Below are positions 52,851 through 61,961 of a stretch of DNA of 64,000 bases, piece after piece (the stretch's first letter is position 1; each line of letters begins with the position of its first letter). This stretch comes from Acinetobacter sp. Ver3 (GTDB lineage Bacteria > Pseudomonadota > Gammaproteobacteria > Pseudomonadales > Moraxellaceae), in assembly GCF_000632455.1 (NCBI RefSeq), contig NZ_JFYL01000006.1, positions 29,750-93,749 of the forward strand. The letters are read 5' to 3'. The position numbers and the translations under genes are program-made. The notes beneath the pieces are model-generated. The model saw only the letters and a program-made list of their open reading frames with translations. It did no database searches and was not told where the DNA came from.

Positions 52851-53654
52851 CTAGAGATTGTCTGAATTGATGTTTTTACGAAACTGTTGGGGCGTGATGT
52901 GCATCCAGCGTTTAAACATATTGATAAAGGCTGAGGCGTTGGCATAGCCCAAATCTAGAGCAATATGTTCAACAGTTTTATTTTCAGACAATAAGCTTAA
53001 TGCTCGTGTAATTTTAAAGCGTTGACGCCATTCATTGAGCGACATCGAAATTTCAGCTTCACATAGGCGAGATAAAGTGCGCTCACTCATATTCACCATT
53101 TGAGCATAATCTCTCAGTGGACGCTGATCACTGAGATGCTCATGGATGTAGGTAAATATCGTTTGTAATGCAGGATGATCAGAATGGGGCAAGTAGCTTT
53201 TGAGCAGGGGTGAGCTTTTTAATTGATCCAGTAAAACCATTAAAAGTCGTTGATATTCGGGTTGATCATGTTTGAAATATGTTTTTCTGAGTTCATTGAG
53301 TAGCGCCGTTACTAAGGGGGAGCTCAGTAAAATACCTGCTTGTTTAGGCAGTGCATCACACAGGCTTTCATGCACGTATAAGGTGGCATGAGAAACAGCT
53401 GTGAGATTAATACTGCTGTGATGCAGATGCGGCGGTAGCCAAATTCCGTAGGGCGGAGGTGTTAAATATTGATTTTGATCAATATGAACTTCCATTACAC
53501 CATCAAATGCATAGATAAATTCGCCCCATGCATGACCATGTTTAGGATATTCAGAATGGGCTGGATCATTACGTAATGTTAACCAAAGATTCTCTTGGAT
53601 ATGATCATAATTATCTAACTGAACGAATGGTTCATGTGGATGGCGTTTTGGCAT
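52851..53654 (-). CDS. AraC-family transcriptional regulator
   Basis: 267 residues: an N-terminal cupin ligand-binding domain (HGHAWGEFIYAFDG near residue 40 and PPYGIWLPPHLHHS near 67) and a C-terminal double helix-turn-helix (MSERTLSRLCEAEISMSLNEW and IALDLGYANASAFINMFKRW, about 185-255). Divergent from two DMT exporters with about 100 bases between them, so it very likely controls them in response to their substrate or a related compound. Confidence 0.9.
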   Translation of the reverse strand: MPKRHPHEPFVQLDNYDHIQENLWLTLRNDPAHSEYPKHGHAWGEFIYAFDGVMEVHIDQNQYLTPPPYGIWLPPHLHHSSINLTAVSHATLYVHESLCDALPKQAGILLSSPLVTALLNELRKTYFKHDQPEYQRLLMVLLDQLKSSPLLKSYLPHSDHPALQTIFTYIHEHLSDQRPLRDYAQMVNMSERTLSRLCEAEISMSLNEWRQRFKITRALSLLSENKTVEHIALDLGYANASAFINMFKRWMHITPQQFRKNINSDNL

Positions 53655-53692
53655 ATTAAATTGCCTGAATAAATGTATTTGTTGTCTGTTTT

Positions 53693-53711
53693 GAATTATA
53701 TATTCTAATTC
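53693..53711. promoter_or_regulatory. Inverted repeat in the araC/DMT divergent region
   Basis: GAATTA (53693-53698) and TAATTC (53706-53711) are perfect inverted arms seven bases apart, with an internal GAAT/ATTC palindrome. Candidate -35 and -10 elements for the exporter (TTGTTG 53679-53684, TATTCT 53701-53706) overlap it, the position expected of an operator. Confidence 0.4.
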
Positions 53712-53756
53712 AGTCAGCAGTATAGTGACGACTTGTTTGTGTGAAGAGTGCCACTC

Positions 53757-54698
53757 ATGGGTGAGCGAAGAGGTCTTGACCTTCAGGCGTCAAGCTTAAT
53801 GACCGTATTGTGTTTAGTCTGGGGTTTACAGCAAATTGTCTTGAAAATCGCCGCAACTGATATTAGTCCTCTGATGCAAATCGCATTGCGCTGTGGTTTG
53901 GCAACCTTGCTTGTCGTTCCATTATTGTATCGACAACGAGTGCAACAACTGTTCCATTACCGTTATGTTGTTCCTGGAATTTGGTTAGCCTTTTTATTTT
54001 CTGCAGAATTTTATTTGGTTGCTGAGGCACTCAGGTACACCAGTGCTGCGCACACTGTTGTTCTGCTCTATACCGCGCCTATTTTTGTGGCTTTAGGCTT
54101 ACATTGGAAAGTCAAAGCTGAAAAATTGAATCACTTGCAGTGGTTTGGTATTTTGTTCGCATTTTTTGGCATCGCTTATACTTTTTTAGTGCGTGATCAA
54201 GCTCAAAGTCAACTCAACCATATTTTATGGGGAGATTTTCTTGCTCTAATGGCAGGGATGATGTGGGCATTGACTACGATTTCTTTAAAATTTTCAACGC
54301 TTTCAGAGGCACCGCCTACTCAAACATTATTTTATCAATTGCTAGGGGGCTTTATTTTTTTATTACCTTTAGCTTTTTGGACTGGACAAGCAGATGTACG
54401 CTGGTCACAACTGGCGTTTCTGAGCTTAACATTTCATGCGGTTGTCATGTCTTTTTTAAGTTTGCTGCTATGGTTTTGGTTGTTACGAACTTATTTAGCA
54501 AATGGCTTAGGTGTGTTTTCGTTTTTGACTCCCATGTTCGGCATGTTGTTTGGTGTCTGGCTGTTAGATGAGGAGATCGAAACGAGTTTCTTGGTCGGAT
54601 CTTGTATGGTTCTTGCAGGGATTATGATTGTGTCTTTGCACCGCTATTTGAGAATTTATCTTGATCGAATCAGCGCAAGAATTGGAGCATTCCATTGA
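53757..54698 (+). CDS. EamA/DMT-family transporter
   Basis: Ten-helix drug/metabolite transporter (313 residues from ATG 53757) with two EamA repeats, each starting with a helix such as LCLVWGLQQIVLK and GDFLALMAGMMWALTTISLK. A GAAGAG ribosome-binding site lies eight bases upstream; a GTG three codons earlier is the alternative start. Overlaps the next exporter gene by four bases. Probable exporter of an amino acid or toxic metabolite controlled by the divergent AraC regulator. Confidence 0.85.
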   Translation: MGERRGLDLQASSLMTVLCLVWGLQQIVLKIAATDISPLMQIALRCGLATLLVVPLLYRQRVQQLFHYRYVVPGIWLAFLFSAEFYLVAEALRYTSAAHTVVLLYTAPIFVALGLHWKVKAEKLNHLQWFGILFAFFGIAYTFLVRDQAQSQLNHILWGDFLALMAGMMWALTTISLKFSTLSEAPPTQTLFYQLLGGFIFLLPLAFWTGQADVRWSQLAFLSLTFHAVVMSFLSLLLWFWLLRTYLANGLGVFSFLTPMFGMLFGVWLLDEEIETSFLVGSCMVLAGIMIVSLHRYLRIYLDRISARIGAFH

Positions 54699-55582
54699 AT
54701 CAGTACACATGGCTAGGATTAAGCTCAATTTTGATTTGGGCCTCGTTGGTTGCGGTAGTGAAGCTTGTAACTGAATCATTAAGTCCGGTACAGGCGGTGG
54801 CGCTGATCTATAGTTTTAGTGCATTGTTCATGTTATGGAAGAATGGTTTTCCCAAGCTTTCACTCATGCCTAAAAAATACCTATTGGGCTGTGGTGCTCT
54901 TTTTGTTGGCTATGAGATCCTGTTTTTAATTTCGATTGCACTCTCAACGCATCGAGAACAGGTATTAATCATTGCAATGATTAATTATCTTTGGCCTCCT
55001 TTGCTGATTGTATTTTCGATTCTTGCACGGCAATTGAGCGCGAATATTTGGGTGATTGCTGGCTTTGCATGTGCCATTCTTGGGTTAATGATGGTTGTTA
55101 ATCCAGATATTCTCGAGCCGAAACGGATATTGGTGGCCGTGCTTGAAAATCCATTGGCGTACTCATTTGCTTTTATTGGCGCGGTGCTATGGCCTTTGTA
55201 CAGTATATTTACCAAGAAATATGCAGAAGGTCATAATGCTGTTCCGTTTCTTTTTCTAATGACTGCAGTTGGGTTGTGGGCTGTACATTTTGTGATGCGA
55301 GAACTCTTTGTTGAGCTGAATTTGATGACATGGCTGATGGTTGTAGTCATTGGCAGCTTAATTGGCTTGGCTTACAGCAATTGGAACCAAAGCATGCAAT
55401 ATGGACATCTCAAAATTTTAATTTTGGCAACGTATTTTATGCCCATTTTTTCAAGTCTGATGTCGATGCTGATTCTAGATGTGCAACCTCTAATAAGCTT
55501 TTGGATCGGTTGTGTCTTAGTGACCTTAGGCGCACTTATTTGTTGGCAATCTACACGTCCATATAATCCATCTATGCAATAA
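54695..55582 (+). CDS. YddG-like aromatic amino acid exporter (DMT family)
   Basis: 295-residue ten-helix DMT protein. MINYLWPPLLIVFS near residue 93 and a second-repeat NWNQSMQYG near 229 resemble YddG, which exports aromatic amino acids and paraquat in enterobacteria. The start is TTG at 54695, overlapping the previous stop, supported by GGAG eight bases upstream. Its pairing with a second DMT gene could mean a two-component exporter or two substrates under one regulator. Confidence 0.83.
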   Translation: MNQYTWLGLSSILIWASLVAVVKLVTESLSPVQAVALIYSFSALFMLWKNGFPKLSLMPKKYLLGCGALFVGYEILFLISIALSTHREQVLIIAMINYLWPPLLIVFSILARQLSANIWVIAGFACAILGLMMVVNPDILEPKRILVAVLENPLAYSFAFIGAVLWPLYSIFTKKYAEGHNAVPFLFLMTAVGLWAVHFVMRELFVELNLMTWLMVVVIGSLIGLAYSNWNQSMQYGHLKILILATYFMPIFSSLMSMLILDVQPLISFWIGCVLVTLGALICWQSTRPYNPSMQ

Positions 55583-55615
55583 GAAAAAGACCTATAGAGG
55601 TCTTTTCTTATTGCA
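55575..55615. terminator. Long hairpin overlapping the yddG-like stop codon
   Basis: AGACCT / AGGTCT core with an ATAG loop. It extends outward through AAAA/TTTT and AGAAT-type pairs to TGCAATAAGAA / TTCTTATTGCA, about 20 pairs with one unpaired A. The left arm includes the TAA stop codon. It serves both the exporter operon and the convergent yihY gene. Confidence 0.88.
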
Positions 55616-55620
55616 ATAGT

Positions 55621-56865
55621 TTATTTTTCTTCAAGTATGGTCGATAGCGGTACGGAGAGCTTCGCAGCCAGATAATCATCAGCTTCAATCAGTGCAGGAC
55701 CAATACGGTTCATCCATACGTCATCTTCATGGATTTGTCCGATATCATTTTTATCAGGCAGCGTATAAGGTAATGATTTATAAAATGACCAAAAATCAAG
55801 ATGATCTAAATTTCTAACCAAAACATATTCATTATTATCTGTACGTTTAATAATATTCTGCTGTTCCAATAGATTGACATATTTAGGCCAGCGGCCAATT
55901 TCACCGCGTCCTAAAATATCAAGTGCCTCCAGATCAGTTACGGTTTTACCTTGTTTTTGTTTTTTATAGAATAACTCAAGCATATCTAGAAGCATGAGAA
56001 TTGGATGGCGCGTTTCAGTTTTACCTGTATGAAATGCTGTGAGAGCATAACTTATCTCAACACCAAGCAGTACGATGTTCCAAGATAGATAAATCCACAA
56101 CAGGAAAATTGGAACCGCTGCAAAAGCACCGTAAACCAATTGATAACTGGTAAAGTTAGTCATCACGAAGCCGAATAAATTTTTCAGTAACTCGAAGGTA
56201 ACAGCACTAAAAATCGCAGCAATCATGGCTGCTTTTATTGGAACAGAGCGGTTTGGAATTGTCCAATACAATGCAAAAAAACCAAAGGCGGTGAGTGCAA
56301 ATGAGATGACCCATAAAATAAACGTGCCATTCAATTCATAACCTGCAAAATTATTGCTTAAGATGTTCATAGACGCTAAAGTCGATGAAATCACAAAAGC
56401 CGAACCCAGCAGGATAGGTCCCAGTGAAATGATGGTCCAATAGCGCATAAAACCAATAATGCCATTACGCGTTTCTGTCACACGCCAAATACGATTGAAT
56501 GCTGTCTCAATGCTAGTGAGCATCATTACTGTGGTAAAGAATAAAAACAGCACACCAATAATGGTTAAGTTGCTCGAATTGTCAGTAAATGCATTCAATG
56601 CTTTGTCAAACGCGATACTGGTTTTAGGCAGAAAATTACTGTAGATCAATTGTTGTAATTGTTGCCGAGCAGGTTCTAATGCTTTAATCGATGAAATGAT
56701 AACCAAGAATACGGTCAACATCGGCACGACAGCGAAAAGTGTGGTGTAAGTTAAAGAGCCTGCTTGCTCACGACAATTGTTAGTTTCAAAGCGTCGTAGT
56801 ACAAACAAAATAAACTGAAACCATGTTTTATTGTAGAAAGGTAACTTTTTTAAGATTTCCGCCAT
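55621..56865 (-). CDS. YihY/BrkB-family inner membrane protein
   Basis: 414-residue protein with six predicted transmembrane segments in the first 290 residues. The family signatures are REQAGSLTYTTLFAVVPMLT near residue 33 and WTIPNRSVPIKAAMIAAIFS near 205. An extended cytoplasmic C-terminal region of about 130 residues looks like a winged helix (LEALDILGRGEIGRWPKYVN). Once annotated as ribonuclease BN, an assignment since withdrawn; related proteins have been proposed to move anionic phospholipids. Confidence 0.88.
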   Translation of the reverse strand: MAEILKKLPFYNKTWFQFILFVLRRFETNNCREQAGSLTYTTLFAVVPMLTVFLVIISSIKALEPARQQLQQLIYSNFLPKTSIAFDKALNAFTDNSSNLTIIGVLFLFFTTVMMLTSIETAFNRIWRVTETRNGIIGFMRYWTIISLGPILLGSAFVISSTLASMNILSNNFAGYELNGTFILWVISFALTAFGFFALYWTIPNRSVPIKAAMIAAIFSAVTFELLKNLFGFVMTNFTSYQLVYGAFAAVPIFLLWIYLSWNIVLLGVEISYALTAFHTGKTETRHPILMLLDMLELFYKKQKQGKTVTDLEALDILGRGEIGRWPKYVNLLEQQNIIKRTDNNEYVLVRNLDHLDFWSFYKSLPYTLPDKNDIGQIHEDDVWMNRIGPALIEADDYLAAKLSVPLSTILEEK

Positions 56866-56979
56866 AAATAGTGAGTCTCGAGTATTTTTTAGTTAAAATT
56901 CTGTACGTTCGTTGCACAGCTTAACCAAATTTTAAAAAAAATACCGTATAGTTTTCTTTTTTCATTGGATGATCTTTTT

Positions 56980-57576
56980 ATGCAAGCATATGTTCTAGTT
57001 TTGTATTACAGCAAATATGGTTCAACCAAGGAAATGGCACATTTAATTGCTCAAGGAATTGAATCTACTGGAATGCTTGCGAAAATTAGAACAGTTCCAC
57101 AGTTGGCAACAGTGGTGACCGAAGCAGCACCAAGTATTCCAGAGGAGGGCGATATTTATGCGACTTTGGATGATCTTCAACATTGTTCGGGACTTGCATT
57201 AGGATCACCCACTCGATTTGGCAATATGGCATCAGAAATGAAATATTTTTGGGACCAAACAACGAGCTTATGGCTCAATGGTGCATTGCATAATAAACCT
57301 GCTTGTGTGTTTGGTTCATCGGGGTCTATGCACGGCGGGCAGGAAAGTACATTACTGACCATGTTGCCACCTTTGTTTCATCATGGAATGCTGATTTTAG
57401 GTTTAACCAATGCCAATCCAGCTTTATCAAATACAAAATCAGGTGGGACACCTTATGGTGCTACACATGTCAGTGGTCCTAGACACGATCAATCTCTAAG
57501 CCAAGATGAAAAATCACTATGTATCGAGCAAGGGAAACGATTAGGTGAAGTGGCGTTGCAAATGTTAAAGAAATAA
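56980..57576 (+). CDS. wrbA: WrbA-type NAD(P)H:quinone oxidoreductase
   Basis: Flavodoxin-fold FMN enzyme (198 residues) giving two-electron reduction of quinones. The FMN phosphate loop is YYSKYGSTKEMA at the N terminus, followed by GSPTRFGNMASEMKYFWDQT near residue 75, and SSGSMHGGQESTLL near 110. The ATG at 56980 removes an unsupported TTG extension. Convergent with the next gene across a terminator. Confidence 0.92.
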   Translation: MQAYVLVLYYSKYGSTKEMAHLIAQGIESTGMLAKIRTVPQLATVVTEAAPSIPEEGDIYATLDDLQHCSGLALGSPTRFGNMASEMKYFWDQTTSLWLNGALHNKPACVFGSSGSMHGGQESTLLTMLPPLFHHGMLILGLTNANPALSNTKSGGTPYGATHVSGPRHDQSLSQDEKSLCIEQGKRLGEVALQMLKK

Positions 57577-57602
57577 TTTTAAAGATTATTTTATCAGGCA
57601 TA

Positions 57603-57627
57603 AAAAAGTGAGCTTCTCGCTCACTTT
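57603..57627. terminator. Bidirectional terminator between wrbA and zinc-ribbon gene
   Basis: AAAGTGAGC / GCTCACTTT stem with a five-base loop. The right arm ends at the stop codon of the minus-strand gene. Confidence 0.88.
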
Positions 57628-58001
57628 TATTTTGAAATATGTTTTTGTTCAAACCGGTGTTTGCACTTTTTGCATTGGTAATCGAGGAAAACATTCTTAT
57701 CGACGATTTCACCCGCTTTTTTTCCAAAACGATGACCTAAAAAGCCACCAGTCACACCCACACTGATTGCACCAACAAAAGTGCCTATTGTGCCACCCAT
57801 GATTACACCTAAAGGGCCCGCAACAGCACCAATGGAAGCACCAATAGAAGCACCTGATGCAGCACCACCCACAGTACCCGCAGTCGTACCCGCTGCGGAA
57901 AGAAGAACACCACCTGTTTTTTGCAGTAATTGTTCATGGTTGCGTTTTTCAATATCAGTTGAACCGCATTTTGGGCAGTGTATTTCTAAGTTTTCAGTCA
58001 T
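57627..58001 (-). CDS. Split zinc-ribbon protein with glycine-zipper membrane segment
   Basis: 124 residues. Two CxxC knuckles lie at opposite ends (CPKCGSTD near residue 9 and CKKCKHRF near 111), and together would make one zinc ribbon. Between them is a long Gly/Ala/Ser-rich hydrophobic stretch (about 30-90) with repeated GxxxG spacing (AAGTTAGTVGGAASGASIG) like a glycine zipper. The two halves of the ribbon must meet, so the central part probably forms a membrane hairpin. No family function known to me. Confidence 0.72.
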   Translation of the reverse strand: MTENLEIHCPKCGSTDIEKRNHEQLLQKTGGVLLSAAGTTAGTVGGAASGASIGASIGAVAGPLGVIMGGTIGTFVGAISVGVTGGFLGHRFGKKAGEIVDKNVFLDYQCKKCKHRFEQKHISK

Positions 58002-58127
58002 TTAGGATTGCTCTAATCTATACATCCATTTATTTCAAAGATTCTAGCATTGCACTTAAAGTTGCAACATGGCCGAATGTAGAAAAACTGTAATGCCAGA
58101 TAAAATAAAAAATTGATTTGAAAATAG

Positions 58128-58137
58128 ATTAATCTAA
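58128..58137. promoter_or_regulatory. AGATTAATCT palindrome upstream of the sulfur-type cluster
   Basis: A perfect 10 bp palindrome in an AAAAT/ATTTT context, about 135 bases before the substrate-binding lipoprotein gene. It resembles an operator by shape only, and the surroundings are AT-rich. Confidence 0.25.
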
Positions 58138-58271
58138 TTTTTAAGGATAAAACCATATTTTATGAGAGGATGGCTTAGATCTTGAACTGAATAACTAAGC
58201 GCAAATAGTGATTTAATTTTTTTCGAAGTTTGGCTTATTTTTTTATTCCAATCAAAAAAATTACCAAGACA

Positions 58272-59252
58272 ATGAAAAAATTATTTGTACTAAGCACCAT
58301 TGTGACATTGAGTTTTAGCCTCATTGCATGCTCAAAAGAAAAGCCTACTGAGCTTAAGGGGCAAGATGAATCAAAAGAAAAGTTAACAACCTTGAATATT
58401 GGCTATCAAAAAGCGGCGCTTAAATTCATCGTTGCAAAACAAAATAAAACTTTTGAGCAAGCATTTCCCGGTGTGAAAATTCAATGGAAAGAGTTTCCGG
58501 CAGGTCCTCAAACACTAGAAGCATTAAATGTCGGTGCTATTGATGTGGGGTATACAGGGGATACACCTGTAATTTTCGCACTTTCTGCAGGTAAACCAAT
58601 TCAATATTTAGCTTATGAAAATGGATCTAAAAACTCACATAGCTTGCTCTTACCCAAAGACAGCACGATTCAAAGCTTAAAGGATCTAAAAGGTAAGCGC
58701 ATTGGTGTTACACAAGGTTCAAGTGCGCATTACTTTCTCTCACAAATATTAGATCAAGCTCAATTGAGCTGGTCTGATATTCAACCCGTCTGGTTAACGC
58801 CTGCAGATGCACGAGCTGCTATTGATAAAAAATCACTCGATGCTTGGGCGATTTGGGATCCTTATGCAAGTGCTGCTTCGCTTAAAGGTGATACACGTGT
58901 TCTTATTGATTCAAAAGCTTTGCCATTAGCGTATAGCTTCTATTTGTCTTCTCCAAAATTTTTAAAACAACATCGGGTTGAAGCCCAAAAATTTGTGCAA
59001 ACATTAAATCAAGTAGATGATTGGATCAATCAACACCCAGATCAAGCCGCAAAAATTTTGGCGCAAAGTACAAGCTTGGATGAAAATATTACTAAACTGG
59101 TTTTAGAAAAAAGAAATATTCCTGCTTATGCCAAACTGGTCGATACAGATACAGTTAAGGCGCAACAAAAAATTGCAGATTTATTTTATCAGCTCAAACT
59201 CATTCCGAATGCCGTGTCTTTAAAAGATCATGTGTGGACTGGGCAAGATTAA
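58272..59252 (+). CDS. SsuA-like substrate-binding lipoprotein (sulfonate/taurine type)
   Basis: Periplasmic binding protein for aliphatic sulfonates or taurine, family of SsuA/TauA (326 residues). Signal peptide with lipobox SLIAC near residue 21. LNIGYQKAALKFIVAKQ, GAIDVGYTGDTPVIFALSAG, VTQGSSAHYFL and DAWAIWDPY are classic for the group. I use the ATG at 58272. No permease or ATPase gene is nearby. First of three apparently co-directional genes. Confidence 0.87.
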   Translation: MKKLFVLSTIVTLSFSLIACSKEKPTELKGQDESKEKLTTLNIGYQKAALKFIVAKQNKTFEQAFPGVKIQWKEFPAGPQTLEALNVGAIDVGYTGDTPVIFALSAGKPIQYLAYENGSKNSHSLLLPKDSTIQSLKDLKGKRIGVTQGSSAHYFLSQILDQAQLSWSDIQPVWLTPADARAAIDKKSLDAWAIWDPYASAASLKGDTRVLIDSKALPLAYSFYLSSPKFLKQHRVEAQKFVQTLNQVDDWINQHPDQAAKILAQSTSLDENITKLVLEKRNIPAYAKLVDTDTVKAQQKIADLFYQLKLIPNAVSLKDHVWTGQD

Positions 59253-59367
59253 GTGATTGAACGCGAATCATATTTTTATAGCAGCATAAGTATCCAGTTT
59301 AAATGATTTCAAAAGCATTCATCTTTCAGTCATTAATACAATGAAGTATTAGAAAGATGAGTGCATC

Positions 59368-60417
59368 ATGAATCAACCATTACAACAAAGCTTAACCGCA
59401 CTTCCAATTCTAAATTTAAGTCAATTTGATCAATCATCAACGCAAGCAGATTTTCTGCAACGACTTGCACATATCGCCAAGGATATTGGTTTTTTTTATT
59501 TGACAGGTCATGGCATTTCAGCTGAAAAAATTTTGGAGATTCAGCGTATTACTCGACAGTTTTTTTCGCTGCCACAAGAACAAAAAGATGAAATCGCTAT
59601 GATTCATTCCCCGCATTTTCGAGGGTATAGTCGAGTAAATGCCGAAGTTACACGTCTGCAACCTGATTTTAGAGAACAAATAGACATTGGTTTTGAGCTG
59701 GCAGCATTAGAACCTGAAACTGGACCGACATGGAGACGTTTACAGGGACCAAATCAGTGGCCTTCGAATTGGCCTGAGTTTCAACGCGTAGTCACCGCAT
59801 GGCAACGAGATCTCAGACAAGTTGCAATTAAATTATTAAAAGCCTTGTTGCTTTCATTGGGGCAGCAGGACACAGCACTTGATCAATTGATTACAGGCAG
59901 TCCACATGAACTACTCAAGCTGATTCATTATCCCCCAATTGATCAAATGAATCATCAGGGTGTAGGGCCTCATATAGACTCCAATATTTTAACTTTACTT
60001 TTACAAGACCAGATCGGAGGACTTCAGGTCTTAAGTCAAGGCAAATGGATTGAAGTACCATTTGTTGAATACGCATTTGTCGTCAATATCGGTGAGGTTT
60101 TAGAGCTTGCCACAAATGGATATTTGATTGCGAATCAACATCGAGTCATATCTCCAACCAATGCAGAACGGTACTCGGTTGCTTATTTTCTTTCTCCAAA
60201 TTTATTTGCTGGTGAAATTCCGCTTTTAAATCTTGCAGATAATTTAAAAGCGCTTGCACAAGGACCAGAGACAGATCCGCTGAATCCTTTACTGAGAAAT
60301 GTAGGAGAAAACTGTATCAAAGGTCGACTTAGATCTCATCTAGACGTTACAGAAAAATATTATCCAGCGCAATTTAAACAACTCAAACAATCAACAACAA
60401 TATCGAGTAAATCATGA
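59368..60417 (+). CDS. 2-oxoglutarate/Fe(II) oxygenase, isopenicillin-N-synthase family
   Basis: 349-residue non-haem iron dioxygenase. The iron ligands are the HxD of GPHIDSN near residue 204 and the His of NQHRVISP near 260, followed by the 2-oxoglutarate-binding R-x-S in ERYSVAYF. The N-terminal DIOX_N domain has DIGFFYLTGHGI. Such enzymes placed among sulfur-importer genes often cleave sulfonates or hydroxylate substrates. It overlaps the next gene by four bases (ATGA), so a shared pathway is likely. Confidence 0.87.
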   Translation: MNQPLQQSLTALPILNLSQFDQSSTQADFLQRLAHIAKDIGFFYLTGHGISAEKILEIQRITRQFFSLPQEQKDEIAMIHSPHFRGYSRVNAEVTRLQPDFREQIDIGFELAALEPETGPTWRRLQGPNQWPSNWPEFQRVVTAWQRDLRQVAIKLLKALLLSLGQQDTALDQLITGSPHELLKLIHYPPIDQMNHQGVGPHIDSNILTLLLQDQIGGLQVLSQGKWIEVPFVEYAFVVNIGEVLELATNGYLIANQHRVISPTNAERYSVAYFLSPNLFAGEIPLLNLADNLKALAQGPETDPLNPLLRNVGENCIKGRLRSHLDVTEKYYPAQFKQLKQSTTISSKS

Positions 60418-61268
60418 AGTCAAAATACGCCCAATTTTTATTTATTATTTTTGCAATTCTCATTATCAGTGCATGTAGTGCTCAACCTAAACCTCAAAAA
60501 ACAAAGCAAACACAACAAACAATCGTGATCGGATCACATGGATCGGATGTTGATATTTGGAGACATATCGCGGATTCTGATCACGCGAAAACAGCAAAAG
60601 TTGACATTGAGGTGAAAGAAATTAATGACGGTGTGGCTTTGAATCAAGCTTTGCTCGATGGTGAAATTGATGTAAATGCATTTCAATCTTGGGCGTATTT
60701 CAAAGAATTTAATGACTTGAATCATCTGAAGCTTGCTGTCTTGGCGACCACTTATTTAGAGCCTATGGGTTTATATTCTCAAAACTACAAGTCATTAATT
60801 GCTTTGCCTGATCGGGCCTTAATTGCAATTCCAAATGATGTGGCGAATACAGCACGTGCATTAAGGTTATTAGAGCGTGCTCAGCTAATTATACTTAAGC
60901 CTGATTTTAATACGATTTCTGGAACTCTTGAAAGTATCCAGTCAAATCCGAAATCACTTCAATTTAAATTGGTCAAAGGTGCACAACTCCCACGTGTCTT
61001 GTCTGAGGTGGATTTAGCCGCAATTGGAAATACTATTGCTCTGGAAAGTGGACTAAATGTAATAACAAATGCGATATTTAAAGAAGAGGTCACTGATAAA
61101 GCTTTAGAAAATGTCAATATACTGGCAGTGCGTAAAGACCGATTGAATGATCCAAAATTTCAAAAACTTTCAAATCTTTACCATCAGCCTTACGTTGAGG
61201 ATTATATTCAAAAGCATTTTGGTGGTACAAAATTGGGCATTCAACTAGATCCTGCCACATTAAAATAA
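60414..61268 (+). CDS. MetQ/NlpA-family methionine-binding lipoprotein
   Basis: 284 residues, lipobox ISAC near residue 21, then TIVIGSHGSDVDIWRHIAD, GVALNQALLDGEIDVNAFQS and the late NVNILAVRKD, as in methionine-binding MetQ. Members bind D- or L-methionine or other amino acids. The cognate MetNI permease is not adjacent. Translation is coupled to the oxygenase by the ATGA overlap. Followed by a terminator. Confidence 0.86.
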   Translation: MKSKYAQFLFIIFAILIISACSAQPKPQKTKQTQQTIVIGSHGSDVDIWRHIADSDHAKTAKVDIEVKEINDGVALNQALLDGEIDVNAFQSWAYFKEFNDLNHLKLAVLATTYLEPMGLYSQNYKSLIALPDRALIAIPNDVANTARALRLLERAQLIILKPDFNTISGTLESIQSNPKSLQFKLVKGAQLPRVLSEVDLAAIGNTIALESGLNVITNAIFKEEVTDKALENVNILAVRKDRLNDPKFQKLSNLYHQPYVEDYIQKHFGGTKLGIQLDPATLK

Positions 61269-61293
61269 AAAAAGCGCCGTAGCGCTTTTTTTA
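61267..61293. terminator. Bidirectional terminator between metQ-like gene and xpt
   Basis: AAAAGCGC / GCGCTTTT with a CGTA loop and A and T runs on both sides. The same GCGCCGTAGCGC core is used after rnr. Confidence 0.92.
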
Positions 61294-61303
61294 ATGTTCA
61301 ACA

Positions 61304-61924
<621 letters not shown>

Positions 61925-61961
61925 TTAAAAAGCATCTGCAAAAAAGCAAGTAAAAAATGCC

